Source: a virus
IMG/VR virus record: IMGVR_UViG_3300045973_001494
Location: 1 to 45,131 of that record
Reading direction: 5' to 3' (one strand)
Length of the DNA: 45,131 bases
In this document: positions 18,883 through 27,752 of the stretch, in pieces
How the letters are laid out: every line of letters begins with the position of its first letter
How positions within the stretch are numbered: the stretch's first letter is position 1
Program-made: the position numbers and the translations under genes
The notes under the pieces: model-generated
Told to the model about the DNA's origin: nothing
Database searches by the model: none
What the model saw: only the letters and a program-made list of their open reading frames with translations

Positions 18883-20157
18883 ATGAGCAAAAAAGGACCG
18901 TTTGGGCTGTGGATGGGGATGATCAAGAGCGACTTTGATCAACCGCTTACCGAACTTGCTCCGTGTAAATTTCAGGCCAAAACTGTTTCACATCCTCATC
19001 CTGCATTTGCAAATTACATTGTTCATATTTCTCCTCGCGCCGGTCTTTTCTTGGTTAAGGCGACGGGTAAACCTATCGTTGCTAGTCCTGATGGAGCAGA
19101 GTTGAAATCAGCATTTGAAGTAATGGAGAAAAAACTTTCAACCATTTACGGAAAACAGAAAAAGATTGACACTCTTTTTGATGAAAGCCACTGGGCCGCG
19201 CCCGAAGACTGGATGCAATCAGTTTTTAGCAAAGAACGCTTTCTCGCTTCCGAGTGGAGCAGGGAAACGGGGGCTTCAATTGATGAGTCTTATTCGTCCA
19301 TTACTCTTTCCATTTGCGTTGATAATGTCTACGCAGGCTACATAGCACTTGAATATTCATTTAAAAATTTTGCAATCGCCCAAGCTGAAATATTGGCCTT
19401 GGAAGATGTTGTGCTTCGAGTAAATATGAGCACACCCAATCTTCCACCAGCTAATAAAGACGCATGGGAAGACTGGGACACAGAGCAGTACGCCCCCGGC
19501 ATGAGGGAGCGCAAGCTGGAAGGCGTGCGCCTCAATATCAAATTTATGGATCGCGCAGGACAAATCACCCGGCGCGACGTGGATGTACAGAAATATGCCC
19601 ATAATCCCGGCAATCATGCTGGTGTGATATATGCCTTTTGCCACCTACGCCAAGCGCGCAGACCCTTTGCATTCAGCCGAATCCAGCAGGCCACAGACCT
19701 GTCCACTGGCAAAACAATCCCGGACATTGGGACTTTTCTGGATAACGCCTATCAGGCCACGCCACTCTATACGGTAGAGCAGTTCCTCCAGGAACAGGAT
19801 GCAGCAATGTATGTCCTTTTCTCATTTGCCAAAGCTGATGGGGCAATGAGGGCCAAAGAGCGGAGCATCATCCTGCAATGGGCCAAGACGCAAGGCATGT
19901 CGGAACCTGCGGCAATTGCTGAGCTGGAAACTCAGATACGCGGCTGGTACATGACAAGGGGCGGCTTTTGGAATGCTGTGAAGATGGTTAAAACCCAGAA
20001 CCAGTCCGCAGAGTACATGCAAGCACTTTGGGCCTCCATCAACACCATGATGTCGAAAAAAACGCTGCATACACAAGAGGAGCAATTCCTGAGCTATGTA
20101 GCGCGGCAGTGGGGGTTCAAGGAAGCTAAACAAAAGACACTTTCCGTAAAGTCCTAG
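18883..20157 (+). CDS. Cargo protein with WYL-like and TerB-like domains
   Basis: 424 aa. The N-terminal half, ending near LEDVVLRVN, is of unknown family. Residues ~210-275 look like a WYL-type ligand-sensing domain: basic and aromatic, with HAGVIYAFCHLRQARRPFAF followed by SRIQQATD. Residues ~300-420 look TerB-like: AAMYVLFSFAKADGAMRAKE, then helical repeats and HTQEEQFLSYVARQWGF. Both domains recur in stress and defence proteins. The gene is visibly lower in GC than the flanking virion genes and reads against them, so it is probably a moron or defence gene acquired later. Its stop is directly followed by the C4-type RNA region. Function is not known. Confidence 0.85.
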   Translation: MSKKGPFGLWMGMIKSDFDQPLTELAPCKFQAKTVSHPHPAFANYIVHISPRAGLFLVKATGKPIVASPDGAELKSAFEVMEKKLSTIYGKQKKIDTLFDESHWAAPEDWMQSVFSKERFLASEWSRETGASIDESYSSITLSICVDNVYAGYIALEYSFKNFAIAQAEILALEDVVLRVNMSTPNLPPANKDAWEDWDTEQYAPGMRERKLEGVRLNIKFMDRAGQITRRDVDVQKYAHNPGNHAGVIYAFCHLRQARRPFAFSRIQQATDLSTGKTIPDIGTFLDNAYQATPLYTVEQFLQEQDAAMYVLFSFAKADGAMRAKERSIILQWAKTQGMSEPAAIAELETQIRGWYMTRGGFWNAVKMVKTQNQSAEYMQALWASINTMMSKKTLHTQEEQFLSYVARQWGFKEAKQKTLSVKS

Positions 20158-20159
20158 GC

Positions 20160-20165
20160 TACAAT
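20160..20165 (+). promoter_or_regulatory. Possible -10 box (TACAAT) for the C4/ant transcript
   Basis: TACAAT lies 22 bp before the closing stem of the C4-type RNA, which would place the start about 13-15 nt upstream of it. No good -35 is seen at 16-18 bp upstream, so the promoter is tentative. Confidence 0.35.
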
Positions 20166-20186
20166 TCGCACAAATCCACATCGAAA

Positions 20187-20279
20187 GGTGTGGTCGGGTT
20201 TGACAGCCCGGTAGATACAGCGGCCCAAAGCCGCAGCCTCCGCAGGTCATGCGGCTTTCTTGATTTCGTCCTGGATACC
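20187..20279 (+). ncRNA. C4-type antisense RNA controlling the antirepressor
   Basis: The 93-nt element is closed by GGTGT (20187) with ATACC (20275). Hairpin I is CGGG-TTTGACAG-CCCG (20195-20210). Hairpin II is a 7-bp stem AGCCGCA/TGCGGCT (20229-20256). The loop of I contains TTGACAG, complementary to CTGTCAA at 20350-20356. The loop of II contains GCCTCC (20236-20241), exactly complementary to GGAGGC (20417-20422) in the Shine-Dalgarno region of the antirepressor gene. Two loops that pair with two sites in the ant leader are the hallmark of C4 RNA in phages P1 and P7. The family call is from recognition of this layout; it was not run against a covariance model. Confidence 0.82.
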
Positions 20280-20289
20280 TCCGTTTATG

Positions 20290-20427
20290 GTGGCCCAGGC
20301 GGGAGAGCCGCAAGGCTCGCCGGTTTAAAGCCTCCGCTGTGTCGCCGGTCTGTCAATCCCGCCTTGGGCTACCACCCTTTTGACAGAGGGTGCAGTCTGC
20401 GTTCAGACACACATCAGGAGGCCATTC
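20290..20427 (+). promoter_or_regulatory. Structured leader and ribosome site of the antirepressor gene
   Basis: GTGGCCCAGGCGGGA near 20290 is largely complementary to TCCCGCCTTGGGCTACCAC near 20357. Within it sits GAGCC-GCAA-GGCTC, a perfect stem with a GNRA loop. TCTGTCAA (20349-20356) pairs with TTGACAGA (20380-20387), and GTCTG-CGTT-CAGAC (20395-20408) is another hairpin. The ribosome site AGGAGG (20416-20421) is 6 nt before the ATG. A second GCCTCC at 20330-20335 could mask it in cis. Competing pairings suggest translational or transcriptional control by C4 RNA. Confidence 0.75.
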
Positions 20428-21195
20428 ATGGCTGATTTCATCACGGGCACGTCCGCCCTCATTCCCGTCTTCACGGGCACCCTTTCCGACTCCACCGCCC
20501 GCCTGTGCGATGCGCGCACGCTGCATGCCTTCCTGCAGGTCAAGCGCGATTTCACGAACTGGATCAAGGGCCGCATCCGAAAATTTGGCTTTATCCCCGG
20601 AGTGGACTTCATTGAAATTGAAAATTTGAGCTCGCCCGATTTGGCGAGCTCAAAATCCCGCGCTCAAAAACTGACCGACTACCACCTGACCCTCGACATG
20701 GCCAAAGAGCTGTCGATGGTCGAGAACAACGACATGGGCAGGCAGGCGCGGCGCTACTTCATCGCGTGCGAAGCCGCCGCCCTCAACCCGGCGCGCATCA
20801 GCCCGGCCCAGCCAGCATCACTAAGCCCAGCGCTTGACAGCATTGACGTGCGCGCCCTGCTGCTGTCAGGCCAGGGCGAGACGGTACAGTTGACCCGCGT
20901 GCAGCAGGCCGCGCTGGAGCGTCATGCCTGGATGCTGGCACACGAGGCTTACGAGCTGGTGCGCGAACACATCGAGCGCCGCGTGGCTTGCAACAGCACA
21001 CCTGAGCAGCGCAGCAATCCCGCCAATCACCAGGTCTATGAAGTCATCAAGTCCATCACGCTGGGCAATGCACTGGTGCATAAACACCATACCCAGATTA
21101 ACCACATCCTACGCACCTCCAAATTTTTGAAGAGCTTGACCGATGACTTCTTTGGCGACATGAGCAGTGCCAGCCAGAAAGGCGGTGCCGCATGA
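20428..21195 (+). CDS. ant: AntA/AntB-type antirepressor
   Basis: 255 aa from the ATG at 20428 behind a consensus AGGAGG. The AntA/AntB domain covers about residues 15-115: RLCDARTLHAFLQVKRDFTN, WIKGRIRKFGFIPGVDF, YHLTLDMAKELSMVEN and ARRYFIACE. The C-terminal half is helical, with LERHAWMLAHEAYELVREHI. Antirepressors of this class bind and disable phage repressors and trigger lytic growth; in P1 they are held down by C4 RNA encoded in the same transcript, as seen just upstream here. The stop overlaps the next start by 4 bp. Confidence 0.92.
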   Translation: MADFITGTSALIPVFTGTLSDSTARLCDARTLHAFLQVKRDFTNWIKGRIRKFGFIPGVDFIEIENLSSPDLASSKSRAQKLTDYHLTLDMAKELSMVENNDMGRQARRYFIACEAAALNPARISPAQPASLSPALDSIDVRALLLSGQGETVQLTRVQQAALERHAWMLAHEAYELVREHIERRVACNSTPEQRSNPANHQVYEVIKSITLGNALVHKHHTQINHILRTSKFLKSLTDDFFGDMSSASQKGGAA

Positions 21196-22265
21196 GCCGC
21201 CCGCTGTACCGCCAAATGTCTGATCTGGTATGGGACAGCGCCCTGCCCGATGGCTTGGGCAAGTCAAAAAACGTCCTGCTGTGCTACTGCCACCACTTCA
21301 ACGACCTGGCTGGTGCCAGCTTTCCCGGCATGGCGCGTGTGGCCAAAATGTGCGGAATCAGTGTGCGTGCCGTCCAAAATCATGTTCGCGCTCTGGAACG
21401 CGCCCGTATCCTGCTGCCCCGCACGCGCCGGGGTCTTCCGACACGCTACGGCATTGACCTCAGCAGCCTGACACCGATTTTCCCCGAGAAAGTGCAGCCT
21501 GTGGATAACTTGCTGGACGCTGTGGATAACTCTGATTTTGAAGGGGCAACCCCGGCAGATTTTGCAGCAACCCCAGCAGAATCAAGCACCCTACCCCAGC
21601 AGATTGAGACGGCAACCCTAGCAGAATCTGTACCCAAACAGTCTTTAACTGCTAAAACAACTATCAGAACAGCCGACCCGGCTCTGCCGGATGCGGTGAT
21701 GATGGTCGATGGTGTCAATCCTCAAGTCCTGGCCGACTTCGCGGCCATCCGGGCCAAAAAGAAATTGGGCGCGCTCAACGCCACGGCGCTCGAAGTCTTG
21801 TGCAGCGAAGCGGCCAAGGCTGGCCTGACGCTGGCGCAGGTCTTGACGACGTGCTGCGCCCGCAACTGGGGCCGCTTTGAAGCCGCATGGCTGACGGAGG
21901 CCAGCCGCAGCCCGGCCAGCAGCGCCAGCATGGCCAACACCACGGTGCCCGCGCCGCCCGCAGGCCCGCCGCCCGAGCCGCTCAAACCCGCAGCGCCCGA
22001 AGTCGCCGCCGCTGGCCGCCAGCGGCTGCAGGAAATCCGCAAAACCATGCTTGGCGCACCGGCCATGCCAGCCGGGGACAGCGACATTCGCATCGCCCCC
22101 GACGCGCCCGGCTGGGCCGTCGCCCTGGTCAACAAGGCCAAGTCGGGCCAGTTTGTGACCAACGGCGTGCTGCGCGGTGCCTGCCTTGCGCTCAAGATCG
22201 ACCCGGCCAAGGTGCGCCGCGCCCAGGCTGGCCCGGCGGGCTTGGCGGCGGGCCGGGTGCATTGA
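21192..22265 (+). CDS. Helix-turn-helix protein, possible replication initiator-like (O-like)
   Basis: 357 aa, ATG overlapping the ant stop (ATGA). Residues ~1-90 hold a winged helix-turn-helix of the type found at the N-terminus of phage replication and primosome-related proteins: SFPGMARVAKMCGISVRAVQ followed by NHVRALERARILLPRTRRG. The middle (LNATALEVLCSEAAKAGLTL, then RNWGRFEAAWL) recalls the DnaD-like helical region of such proteins. The C-terminal part is Ala/Pro-rich and ends with GVLRGACLALKIDP. It may be a DNA-binding accessory regulator or a second initiator. The 3' end converges with the Mor-like gene 9 bp away. Confidence 0.82.
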   Translation: MSRPLYRQMSDLVWDSALPDGLGKSKNVLLCYCHHFNDLAGASFPGMARVAKMCGISVRAVQNHVRALERARILLPRTRRGLPTRYGIDLSSLTPIFPEKVQPVDNLLDAVDNSDFEGATPADFAATPAESSTLPQQIETATLAESVPKQSLTAKTTIRTADPALPDAVMMVDGVNPQVLADFAAIRAKKKLGALNATALEVLCSEAAKAGLTLAQVLTTCCARNWGRFEAAWLTEASRSPASSASMANTTVPAPPAGPPPEPLKPAAPEVAAAGRQRLQEIRKTMLGAPAMPAGDSDIRIAPDAPGWAVALVNKAKSGQFVTNGVLRGACLALKIDPAKVRRAQAGPAGLAAGRVH

Positions 22266-22274
22266 GCGGCGGCA

Positions 22275-22562
22275 TCAAGCCTCTGCAACAATGCGCCGCA
22301 CATGGCGCGGGCTCTTGCCGTATTCCTTGGCCAGTTCATGCAAGTTGGCACCGGTGAACTTCCGGCGAATCGCCGCATGCTCCTGCTGCCGCTGGAGGGT
22401 GCTGATGCTGGGCACGTAAAAGCGGGCACCCGCCATGCGCGTGATGATGCGGCTCACCAGGGCGCTGGCCATCGCCTCGCTGTCAGCAGTTCCAAAGCAG
22501 AGCGCCACGGCGCGGGCTTCGTCTTCAATGATGTTGAGCGGGTCTTCAAAGGCTGTGGTCAT
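22275..22562 (-). CDS. Mor-family transcriptional activator
   Basis: 95 aa from the ATG at 22562 (MTTAFEDPLNIIEDEARAVA). Longer in-frame extensions overlap the terminase gene and are improbable. The fold pattern, an N-terminal helical dimerisation segment then RRKFTGANLHELAKEYGKSP with a closing RHVRRIVAEA, is the Mor/C helix-turn-helix found in Mu-like phages. Such proteins activate middle or late promoters. It follows terminase large by 20 bp in the same direction, and is the last gene before the inserted opposite-strand cassette, so it is made late rather than ahead of the late genes; its target is unknown. Confidence 0.85.
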   Translation of the reverse strand: MTTAFEDPLNIIEDEARAVALCFGTADSEAMASALVSRIITRMAGARFYVPSISTLQRQQEHAAIRRKFTGANLHELAKEYGKSPRHVRRIVAEA

Positions 22563-22581
22563 GTCGGGGGGCAATGCTGGC

Positions 22582-24675
22582 TCAGTAAAAGCGGATGGGG
22601 GCAAACAGTTCGTCGTCGTTGCTGGGCATCGACGGTGCTGGCGCTGGCTCTTGCGCCGTTGGCGCGGGAGCCTGCAGCGCAGGCGGCTGCACTCGGGCGG
22701 CTGGCGCTGGCGGGGCGAACCCCTCCTCGCCTTCCAGCAGCAGCGGCGCTTGGCGCACGGCATGCTCGGCCAAGTCCCACTGGGTGGGGCGGCGCAGGTG
22801 CAGGCGCATGGCGCGGTACAGGTAAACGGCATAGACGGTGCAGTCCAGCGCCTCGTTGCGGCGGTCGGTGCGCGGCTTCCACTCGCGCTTGGCTGGGTTG
22901 TTGCGGCTCGGAATCTTGATCTCGCTCAGCAGCTGCTCGTAGAAGTCGTCGCGCACGCCGTCGTACCAGTGCATGCGACCGGGGCCATTGCCTTCAAGCC
23001 GCACGCGCCCGGCGTTTTCTGACCAGCCCAGAATCAGGTCTTTGGCTTTGGCCGCACCGACGACGCTGACGGCCACGCCGTGGCGCGCGGCTTTGGTGGA
23101 GCGGTTGTTGGGGTCCACTTTCTTGGGTGGCGTCCAGATTTCCACTCTGCCCACAGCGTCGGACGCACCTTTGAGGGCGAACACTGGGCGGTCTGCCTTG
23201 TGGTGCTTGCGCACAAAGGCATAAGTGGCGTCGCTGGTCTGGCCGTCCGAGCAGTCGATGCCTACGGCCTTGATGCGCAGGGCAGCGCCGGTGGCGTGGC
23301 GGATGCGCTTATCGAGCAGTTGCTCCAGGTCGATCCATGCACCAGCGTGGGCCACCACGGTGGGGGCGTACAGCTCGCCCCAATAGACCAGCCACATTTC
23401 CTCGCCGCGCCCAAAGGCCCAGACGGTGACGGCCAGCCGGTCGTGCTGCACGTCCACGGTGGCGTACACCTCAAGGCCGCCCATGGGGCAGCTCCACTCC
23501 AGATAGGGTTCGGCCCTGGCGCGCAGCACGTCCTCTTCTGGCAGCTCGCCCCGGTATTCCCAGGTGATGCCGAGGGTGGAGTTCCAGAAGGCGATCATGT
23601 CGTTGGGGTCGCCCCGGTCGAGCTTGTCTTTGGCTTCGAGGTACTTGCGCGCCAGCACGGGCACGCGGGACTCGTCGAAGGTGCTCAGCAGCTCGTTGAG
23701 GTAGAAGCCCGGTATGGCGCTGTCGGCGGTGGCCACCCAGCCGCCGCCGCAGGCCTCGGCGCGCCGCAGGTTGGCAATGCGCTCTTCATCGGTCCAGATC
23801 TGGCCGCAGTGCGGGCAGGTGTAGAAGGCTTCTTCGTGCCGGTGACGACCGTAAATCTCGCGCTGCGGGCCGTCTTCCGGCTCGGGAATGGTGACGTTTT
23901 CCCAGGCGAGGATGTGGGTTTCGTGGCAGGAGTGGCAGGGAACGTGGAAGTAGCGCTTGTCGGTCTTGCGCATTTCGGCTTCGACGGCGCTGGCGTCCTT
24001 GGCGGTGGGCGTGCCGCCGATCAGGATGAGGTGGTCGGGGTAGGTTTTGACGCGCTCTTCGAGCAGTTTGATGGAGTTGCCCTGCCCTCGCACGTCGGTG
24101 GCGGCGTCGTCTGGCTCTTCAACGATCACCACGCGGGCGCTTGTGGATTTCACGTCGCTTGGGCTGTTGGTGCCCACCAGCTTGAGCAGGCCACCGGGGA
24201 AGCGCTTGCGCAGCATGCTGTTGCCGTCGGCCCGGCTCTTGAGGTTGATGCGGCTCTTGAGAACGGCGCAGGCGCGGATCATGGGGTCGAGCTTTTCGCT
24301 GGCGAAGTCTTTGGCGGCCTGGGCGCGTGGGAAGGCGGCGACGATGACGCTGGGTTTGTAGTGGATGTGGTAGCCGATGACGTTGCAGACGATGCCTGCG
24401 GTGTAGCCGACCTGGGCGCTTTTCTGGATCACCATCTTGCGGGTGGCGTGGTGGTTGGCCACCTCTGCAATTCCGCGCAGGGCGGGCGACACATCCCAGC
24501 TGAAGCGCCCGCGCATGGCTGATTCTTCGTTGCTCAGCACGCGGTATTTGACTGTCCAGGCTGAGATGGGGAGCTTTGGCGGCGGCTTGAGTTTGCGCCA
24601 TGCGCGCCCGAGCATGGCGCGCAGCGCGATTCTGGCCCTGGCCTGGTGGTTGAGGTCCGAGTCGGCGTAGTTCAC
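22582..24675 (-). CDS. Terminase large subunit, lambda gpA family
   Basis: 697 aa. The Walker A-like motif is QKSAQVGYT (residues 84-92) and Walker B is ARVVIVEEPDDA (~180-191). Two CxxC pairs, VPCHSCHE and FYTCPHCGQIW, form a zinc-like knuckle as in gpA. The nuclease half contains YATVDVQHDRLAVTVWAFGR and VGIDCSDGQTSDATYAFVRK, with acidic residues suited to metal binding. The C-terminal ~60 residues are Pro/Ala-rich and end NDDELFAPIRFY, a likely portal-contact tail. The start overlaps the small subunit stop by 4 bp. It cuts and pumps concatemeric DNA into proheads at cos-type sites. Confidence 0.95.
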   Translation of the reverse strand: MNYADSDLNHQARARIALRAMLGRAWRKLKPPPKLPISAWTVKYRVLSNEESAMRGRFSWDVSPALRGIAEVANHHATRKMVIQKSAQVGYTAGIVCNVIGYHIHYKPSVIVAAFPRAQAAKDFASEKLDPMIRACAVLKSRINLKSRADGNSMLRKRFPGGLLKLVGTNSPSDVKSTSARVVIVEEPDDAATDVRGQGNSIKLLEERVKTYPDHLILIGGTPTAKDASAVEAEMRKTDKRYFHVPCHSCHETHILAWENVTIPEPEDGPQREIYGRHRHEEAFYTCPHCGQIWTDEERIANLRRAEACGGGWVATADSAIPGFYLNELLSTFDESRVPVLARKYLEAKDKLDRGDPNDMIAFWNSTLGITWEYRGELPEEDVLRARAEPYLEWSCPMGGLEVYATVDVQHDRLAVTVWAFGRGEEMWLVYWGELYAPTVVAHAGAWIDLEQLLDKRIRHATGAALRIKAVGIDCSDGQTSDATYAFVRKHHKADRPVFALKGASDAVGRVEIWTPPKKVDPNNRSTKAARHGVAVSVVGAAKAKDLILGWSENAGRVRLEGNGPGRMHWYDGVRDDFYEQLLSEIKIPSRNNPAKREWKPRTDRRNEALDCTVYAVYLYRAMRLHLRRPTQWDLAEHAVRQAPLLLEGEEGFAPPAPAARVQPPALQAPAPTAQEPAPAPSMPSNDDELFAPIRFY

Positions 24676-25178
24676 TCGGCGGCGTCCTCGTCTTCGGAGT
24701 CGCCTTCGTCGATGGCTTCGTCGGGGTCGTCACCGGCGGCCTGCCAGTTGGACAGGCGGCCCAGGAACTGCTCGAAGGTTTCGCGCAGCAGGTCTTCAAG
24801 CGCGGGCTTGCTCAGGCCGATGGCTAGCGAGGCCAGCCGGGGCGGCTCACCCAGCAGAAATTCACGGGCACCCAGGACGGCGCTGGCCCACAGCGGCTCG
24901 ACTTCGCTGGCGGGGATGAGCAGGCGGGCTTCTTTGAGTTCTTCGCGTTCGAGCTTGTCGCCCTGCAGCCGAAAGACGCGATCTTTTGGGGACTCGACGC
25001 GGACTTTGCGGATTTCGCGCTCGATCAGCCACTGGATACAGGCGGGCGTGTCGTATTCGCTGGCGATGCCGGGGCCGCCTTGGAACGCGACCGGGAAACC
25101 GAGCACCTGCCATTCGGTGATGGTCTTGGGGGCGACGCCGAAAACGGCGGCGATGTGCTCTTGGCCCTTGATGCGCAT
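24672..25178 (-). CDS. Terminase small subunit, Nu1-like
   Basis: 168 aa, ATG at 25178. The N-terminal winged helix-turn-helix reads KGQEHIAAVFGVAPKTITEW and then EYDTPACIQWLIEREI, closely like Nu1-family DNA-packaging proteins. A charged coiled-coil region follows (LQGDKLEREELKEARLLIPA), then a C-terminal segment that contacts the large subunit (EQFLGRLSNWQA) and an acidic tail. It would recognise the packaging site, which in this family lies just upstream of the gene. Confidence 0.92.
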   Translation of the reverse strand: MRIKGQEHIAAVFGVAPKTITEWQVLGFPVAFQGGPGIASEYDTPACIQWLIEREIRKVRVESPKDRVFRLQGDKLEREELKEARLLIPASEVEPLWASAVLGAREFLLGEPPRLASLAIGLSKPALEDLLRETFEQFLGRLSNWQAAGDDPDEAIDEGDSEDEDAAE

Positions 25179-25300
25179 GCTTACTTACCCCTTGAGAAAT
25201 TGCAGAACTAGAAAAAAACTGGGGTTAGAACTACCCGCACCGGCATCAACCCAGTAAGGACCCTCGACGTTTTGAGTACAAGCGAAGGACAAAAGCCACC
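25179..25300. other. Intergenic region upstream of terminase; candidate cos / late promoter region
   Basis: 122 bp between the gpZ-like gene and terminase small subunit. It contains an A-run (T-run on the minus strand, 25211-25217) and no ORF. In lambda-type phages with gpA/Nu1 terminases, cos lies here. I cannot define the nick sites by eye: no clear 10-12-bp staggered symmetrical site is visible, so this is a positional suggestion only. Confidence 0.4.
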
Positions 25301-26110
25301 TCATACCCCCGCCCCCCTTGCCGCCAGCCGCGCCGCGCTGTCACGAACCGCCTGCTCCAACTCCACCGGCAGTATCAAATCAACCTTTCGCTGCGCGATG
25401 CCATAGAAATCGAATCTTGGCTTGTAGTCTGCCGACTTCACATAGATCAGCACAGGCGTGATGTTCCGCCCGATGAACTCCCGCTGATACACACCAGGCT
25501 TTAGCCTCGTCCTGCCGCCCGGCAGCACGGCCAAGAACTGCCCGCCCGCCTTGCGCTGCCCCAAAATCCTGGCATTGATGCTTTGCGGCGTGTTCGTGTA
25601 GCCACTCAGAAGCTCAGTCCCCAGCTGGGCAATGATCTGGGCAATCTGTCCGCGACTGATGTTGCCGTAAGCATCCATCCGCGCACCCTCCCCAGGCACA
25701 GAAACCCACCCCCTTGGCATGGCTCCCTTGGCCTGGAGCGCCAGCTCAAACCGCTTGATCCGCCGCTGACCGCCATCGACCTGAAACTGCAGGTACTTAC
25801 CAGCTGGTGTGTTACCCCTGCCAGCATCCGAATACGACTGCACGCGCCCCGAAATATCCGTGGTCGCCTCAATATCAAAACCCACAACAGCCTGCAAATT
25901 CTTCGCACTCGCACCGAGATAGCGCAAATTCCGCACCGTGTGTGGGGATGGCCTGTCGAACACCGACGGCAGTTCCTTGCGCACCTCATCACGCACCTTC
26001 ACCGCCGTGCGTGTCAGCGCCGTGGCTACGGCCGCCCGCAACCGCCGCTCGCTGAAATCCTTCAGCTCCCGCTGCAGCCCCTCCAGGCCGTCAACCTTGA
26101 TGTCCAGCAC
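25301..26110 (-). CDS. Minor tail protein Z-like
   Basis: 269 aa. The start is GTG at 26110, chosen because GTGAAGGAGGGGAATT precedes it, with a consensus AAGGAGG. It resembles lambda gpZ-family proteins: an N-terminal pattern LDIKVDGLEGLQRELKDFSE, RRLRAAVATALTRTAVKVRD, then PHTVRNLRYLGASAKNLQAV and basic C-terminal segments (RFDFYGIAQRKVDLILPVEL). Z proteins act at the head-tail junction. In lambda this gene is among the tail genes; here it precedes terminase, an unusual position that suggests early-late or rearranged order. Confidence 0.8.
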   Translation of the reverse strand: MLDIKVDGLEGLQRELKDFSERRLRAAVATALTRTAVKVRDEVRKELPSVFDRPSPHTVRNLRYLGASAKNLQAVVGFDIEATTDISGRVQSYSDAGRGNTPAGKYLQFQVDGGQRRIKRFELALQAKGAMPRGWVSVPGEGARMDAYGNISRGQIAQIIAQLGTELLSGYTNTPQSINARILGQRKAGGQFLAVLPGGRTRLKPGVYQREFIGRNITPVLIYVKSADYKPRFDFYGIAQRKVDLILPVELEQAVRDSAARLAARGAGV

Positions 26111-26122
26111 AATTCCCCTCCT

Positions 26123-26205
26123 TCACAACCACACCCGCCAGCCGCTCAGCTGAGCCAGCACTTCACGCGCTGCACCCAGGTTTTCAATCTTGAGTTCAAT
26201 TTCCA

Positions 26206-26206
<1 letters not shown>
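26123..26206 (-). CDS. Small translationally coupled peptide (27 aa)
   Basis: The ATG at 26206 shares a base with the TGA of the replication gene (TGATG), and the stop lies 13 bp before the next start. The peptide MEIELKIENLGAAREVLAQL continues SGWRVWL. Its first residues recall the opening of the gpZ-like protein next to it (LDIKVDGLEGLQRE), so it may be a decayed duplicate. Coupling and compact spacing support translation; the function is unknown. Confidence 0.5.
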
Positions 26207-27237
<1,031 letters not shown>

Positions 27238-27294
27238 GACGACACCTCAAATTTGTAATCAACCATCTTGTTTCCCACCAGAAACGCACCGCAT

Positions 27295-27368
27295 AAAAAA
27301 AGACGCACGGCAGGCGGGCGGTGAAACCGCTTTTCAGTCGGGAGAGCAAATCCCTTCCTAGCCGTGCG
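27295..27368 (-). terminator. Multibranched terminator A (leftward early operon)
   Basis: CGCACGGC (27304-27311) pairs perfectly with GCCGTGCG (27361-27368). Inside are GCGGT-GAA-ACCGC (27318-27330) and GGGA-GAGCAAA-TCCC (27340-27354). Read on the minus strand, the closing stem is followed by TC and seven T residues (27295-27301), so it can act as an intrinsic terminator. It lies after the 121-residue gene and before the replication gene. The branched loop is unusual for a simple terminator. Confidence 0.65.
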
Positions 27369-27386
27369 AAAACCCATTTAGATATC

Positions 27387-27752
27387 TCAATCAGTGGCAG
27401 CAAGGGCCGAAGGGGTGCCGGTCGCAGCAGCAGCAGGCGCGCGCACCGTGTTGACGTTCTCGCTGCCCTTCTCCCGGCACTGGCGCTTTGCCGAGCGCAG
27501 CAGCCAGCCGTCGCGCACCATCTCCGACACGCGCCCGGCGAAGTAGCCATCAGCCACACGGCCGCGAGCGCCGCCGGTCTTGCCAGGCTGCTTTTCATAG
27601 ATGCGCTGGATTTCCGTCGCGGTCATATCGGCCACGCCGCGCCCATGCGCAAAGCGCACGATGTCCAGCACGTCACGCTTCATTTGCGAGAGCTTTTTTG
27701 GCTTTGCTGCAGGAGGTGCAGACACAAGCAATGTTTCAGAAACTCGACCCAT
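27387..27752 (-). CDS. Small early-operon protein, possible DNA-binding
   Basis: 121 aa, ATG at 27752. Residues ~22-90 are basic and helical with MKRDVLDIVRFAHGRGVADM, TATEIQRIYEKQPGKTGGAR and YFAGRVSEMVRDGWLLRSAK, which reads as a winged-helix-like fold (helix, recognition helix, wing). The N- and C-termini are Ala/Pro/Thr-rich. I do not recognise the family. It lies in the leftward operon between two terminators, and TAGATATCTC occurs at both its ends (27379-27388 and 27752-27761). Confidence 0.75.
   Translation of the reverse strand: MGRVSETLLVSAPPAAKPKKLSQMKRDVLDIVRFAHGRGVADMTATEIQRIYEKQPGKTGGARGRVADGYFAGRVSEMVRDGWLLRSAKRQCREKGSENVNTVRAPAAAATGTPSALAATD

Noticed and set aside
20190-20435. 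81-codon ORF over the C4-type RNA (MVGFDSPVDTAAQSRS start), of the kind often annotated as Ash or Icd-like protein
   Set aside because: It lies across the structured RNA and ant ribosome site, lacks a good start site, and its composition follows the RNA stems; better explained as RNA.
23080-24522. 480-codon plus-strand ORF opposite terminase large subunit
   Set aside because: Mirror of a well-supported gpA-family gene in GC-rich DNA; His/Gly/Val-rich composition without motifs.
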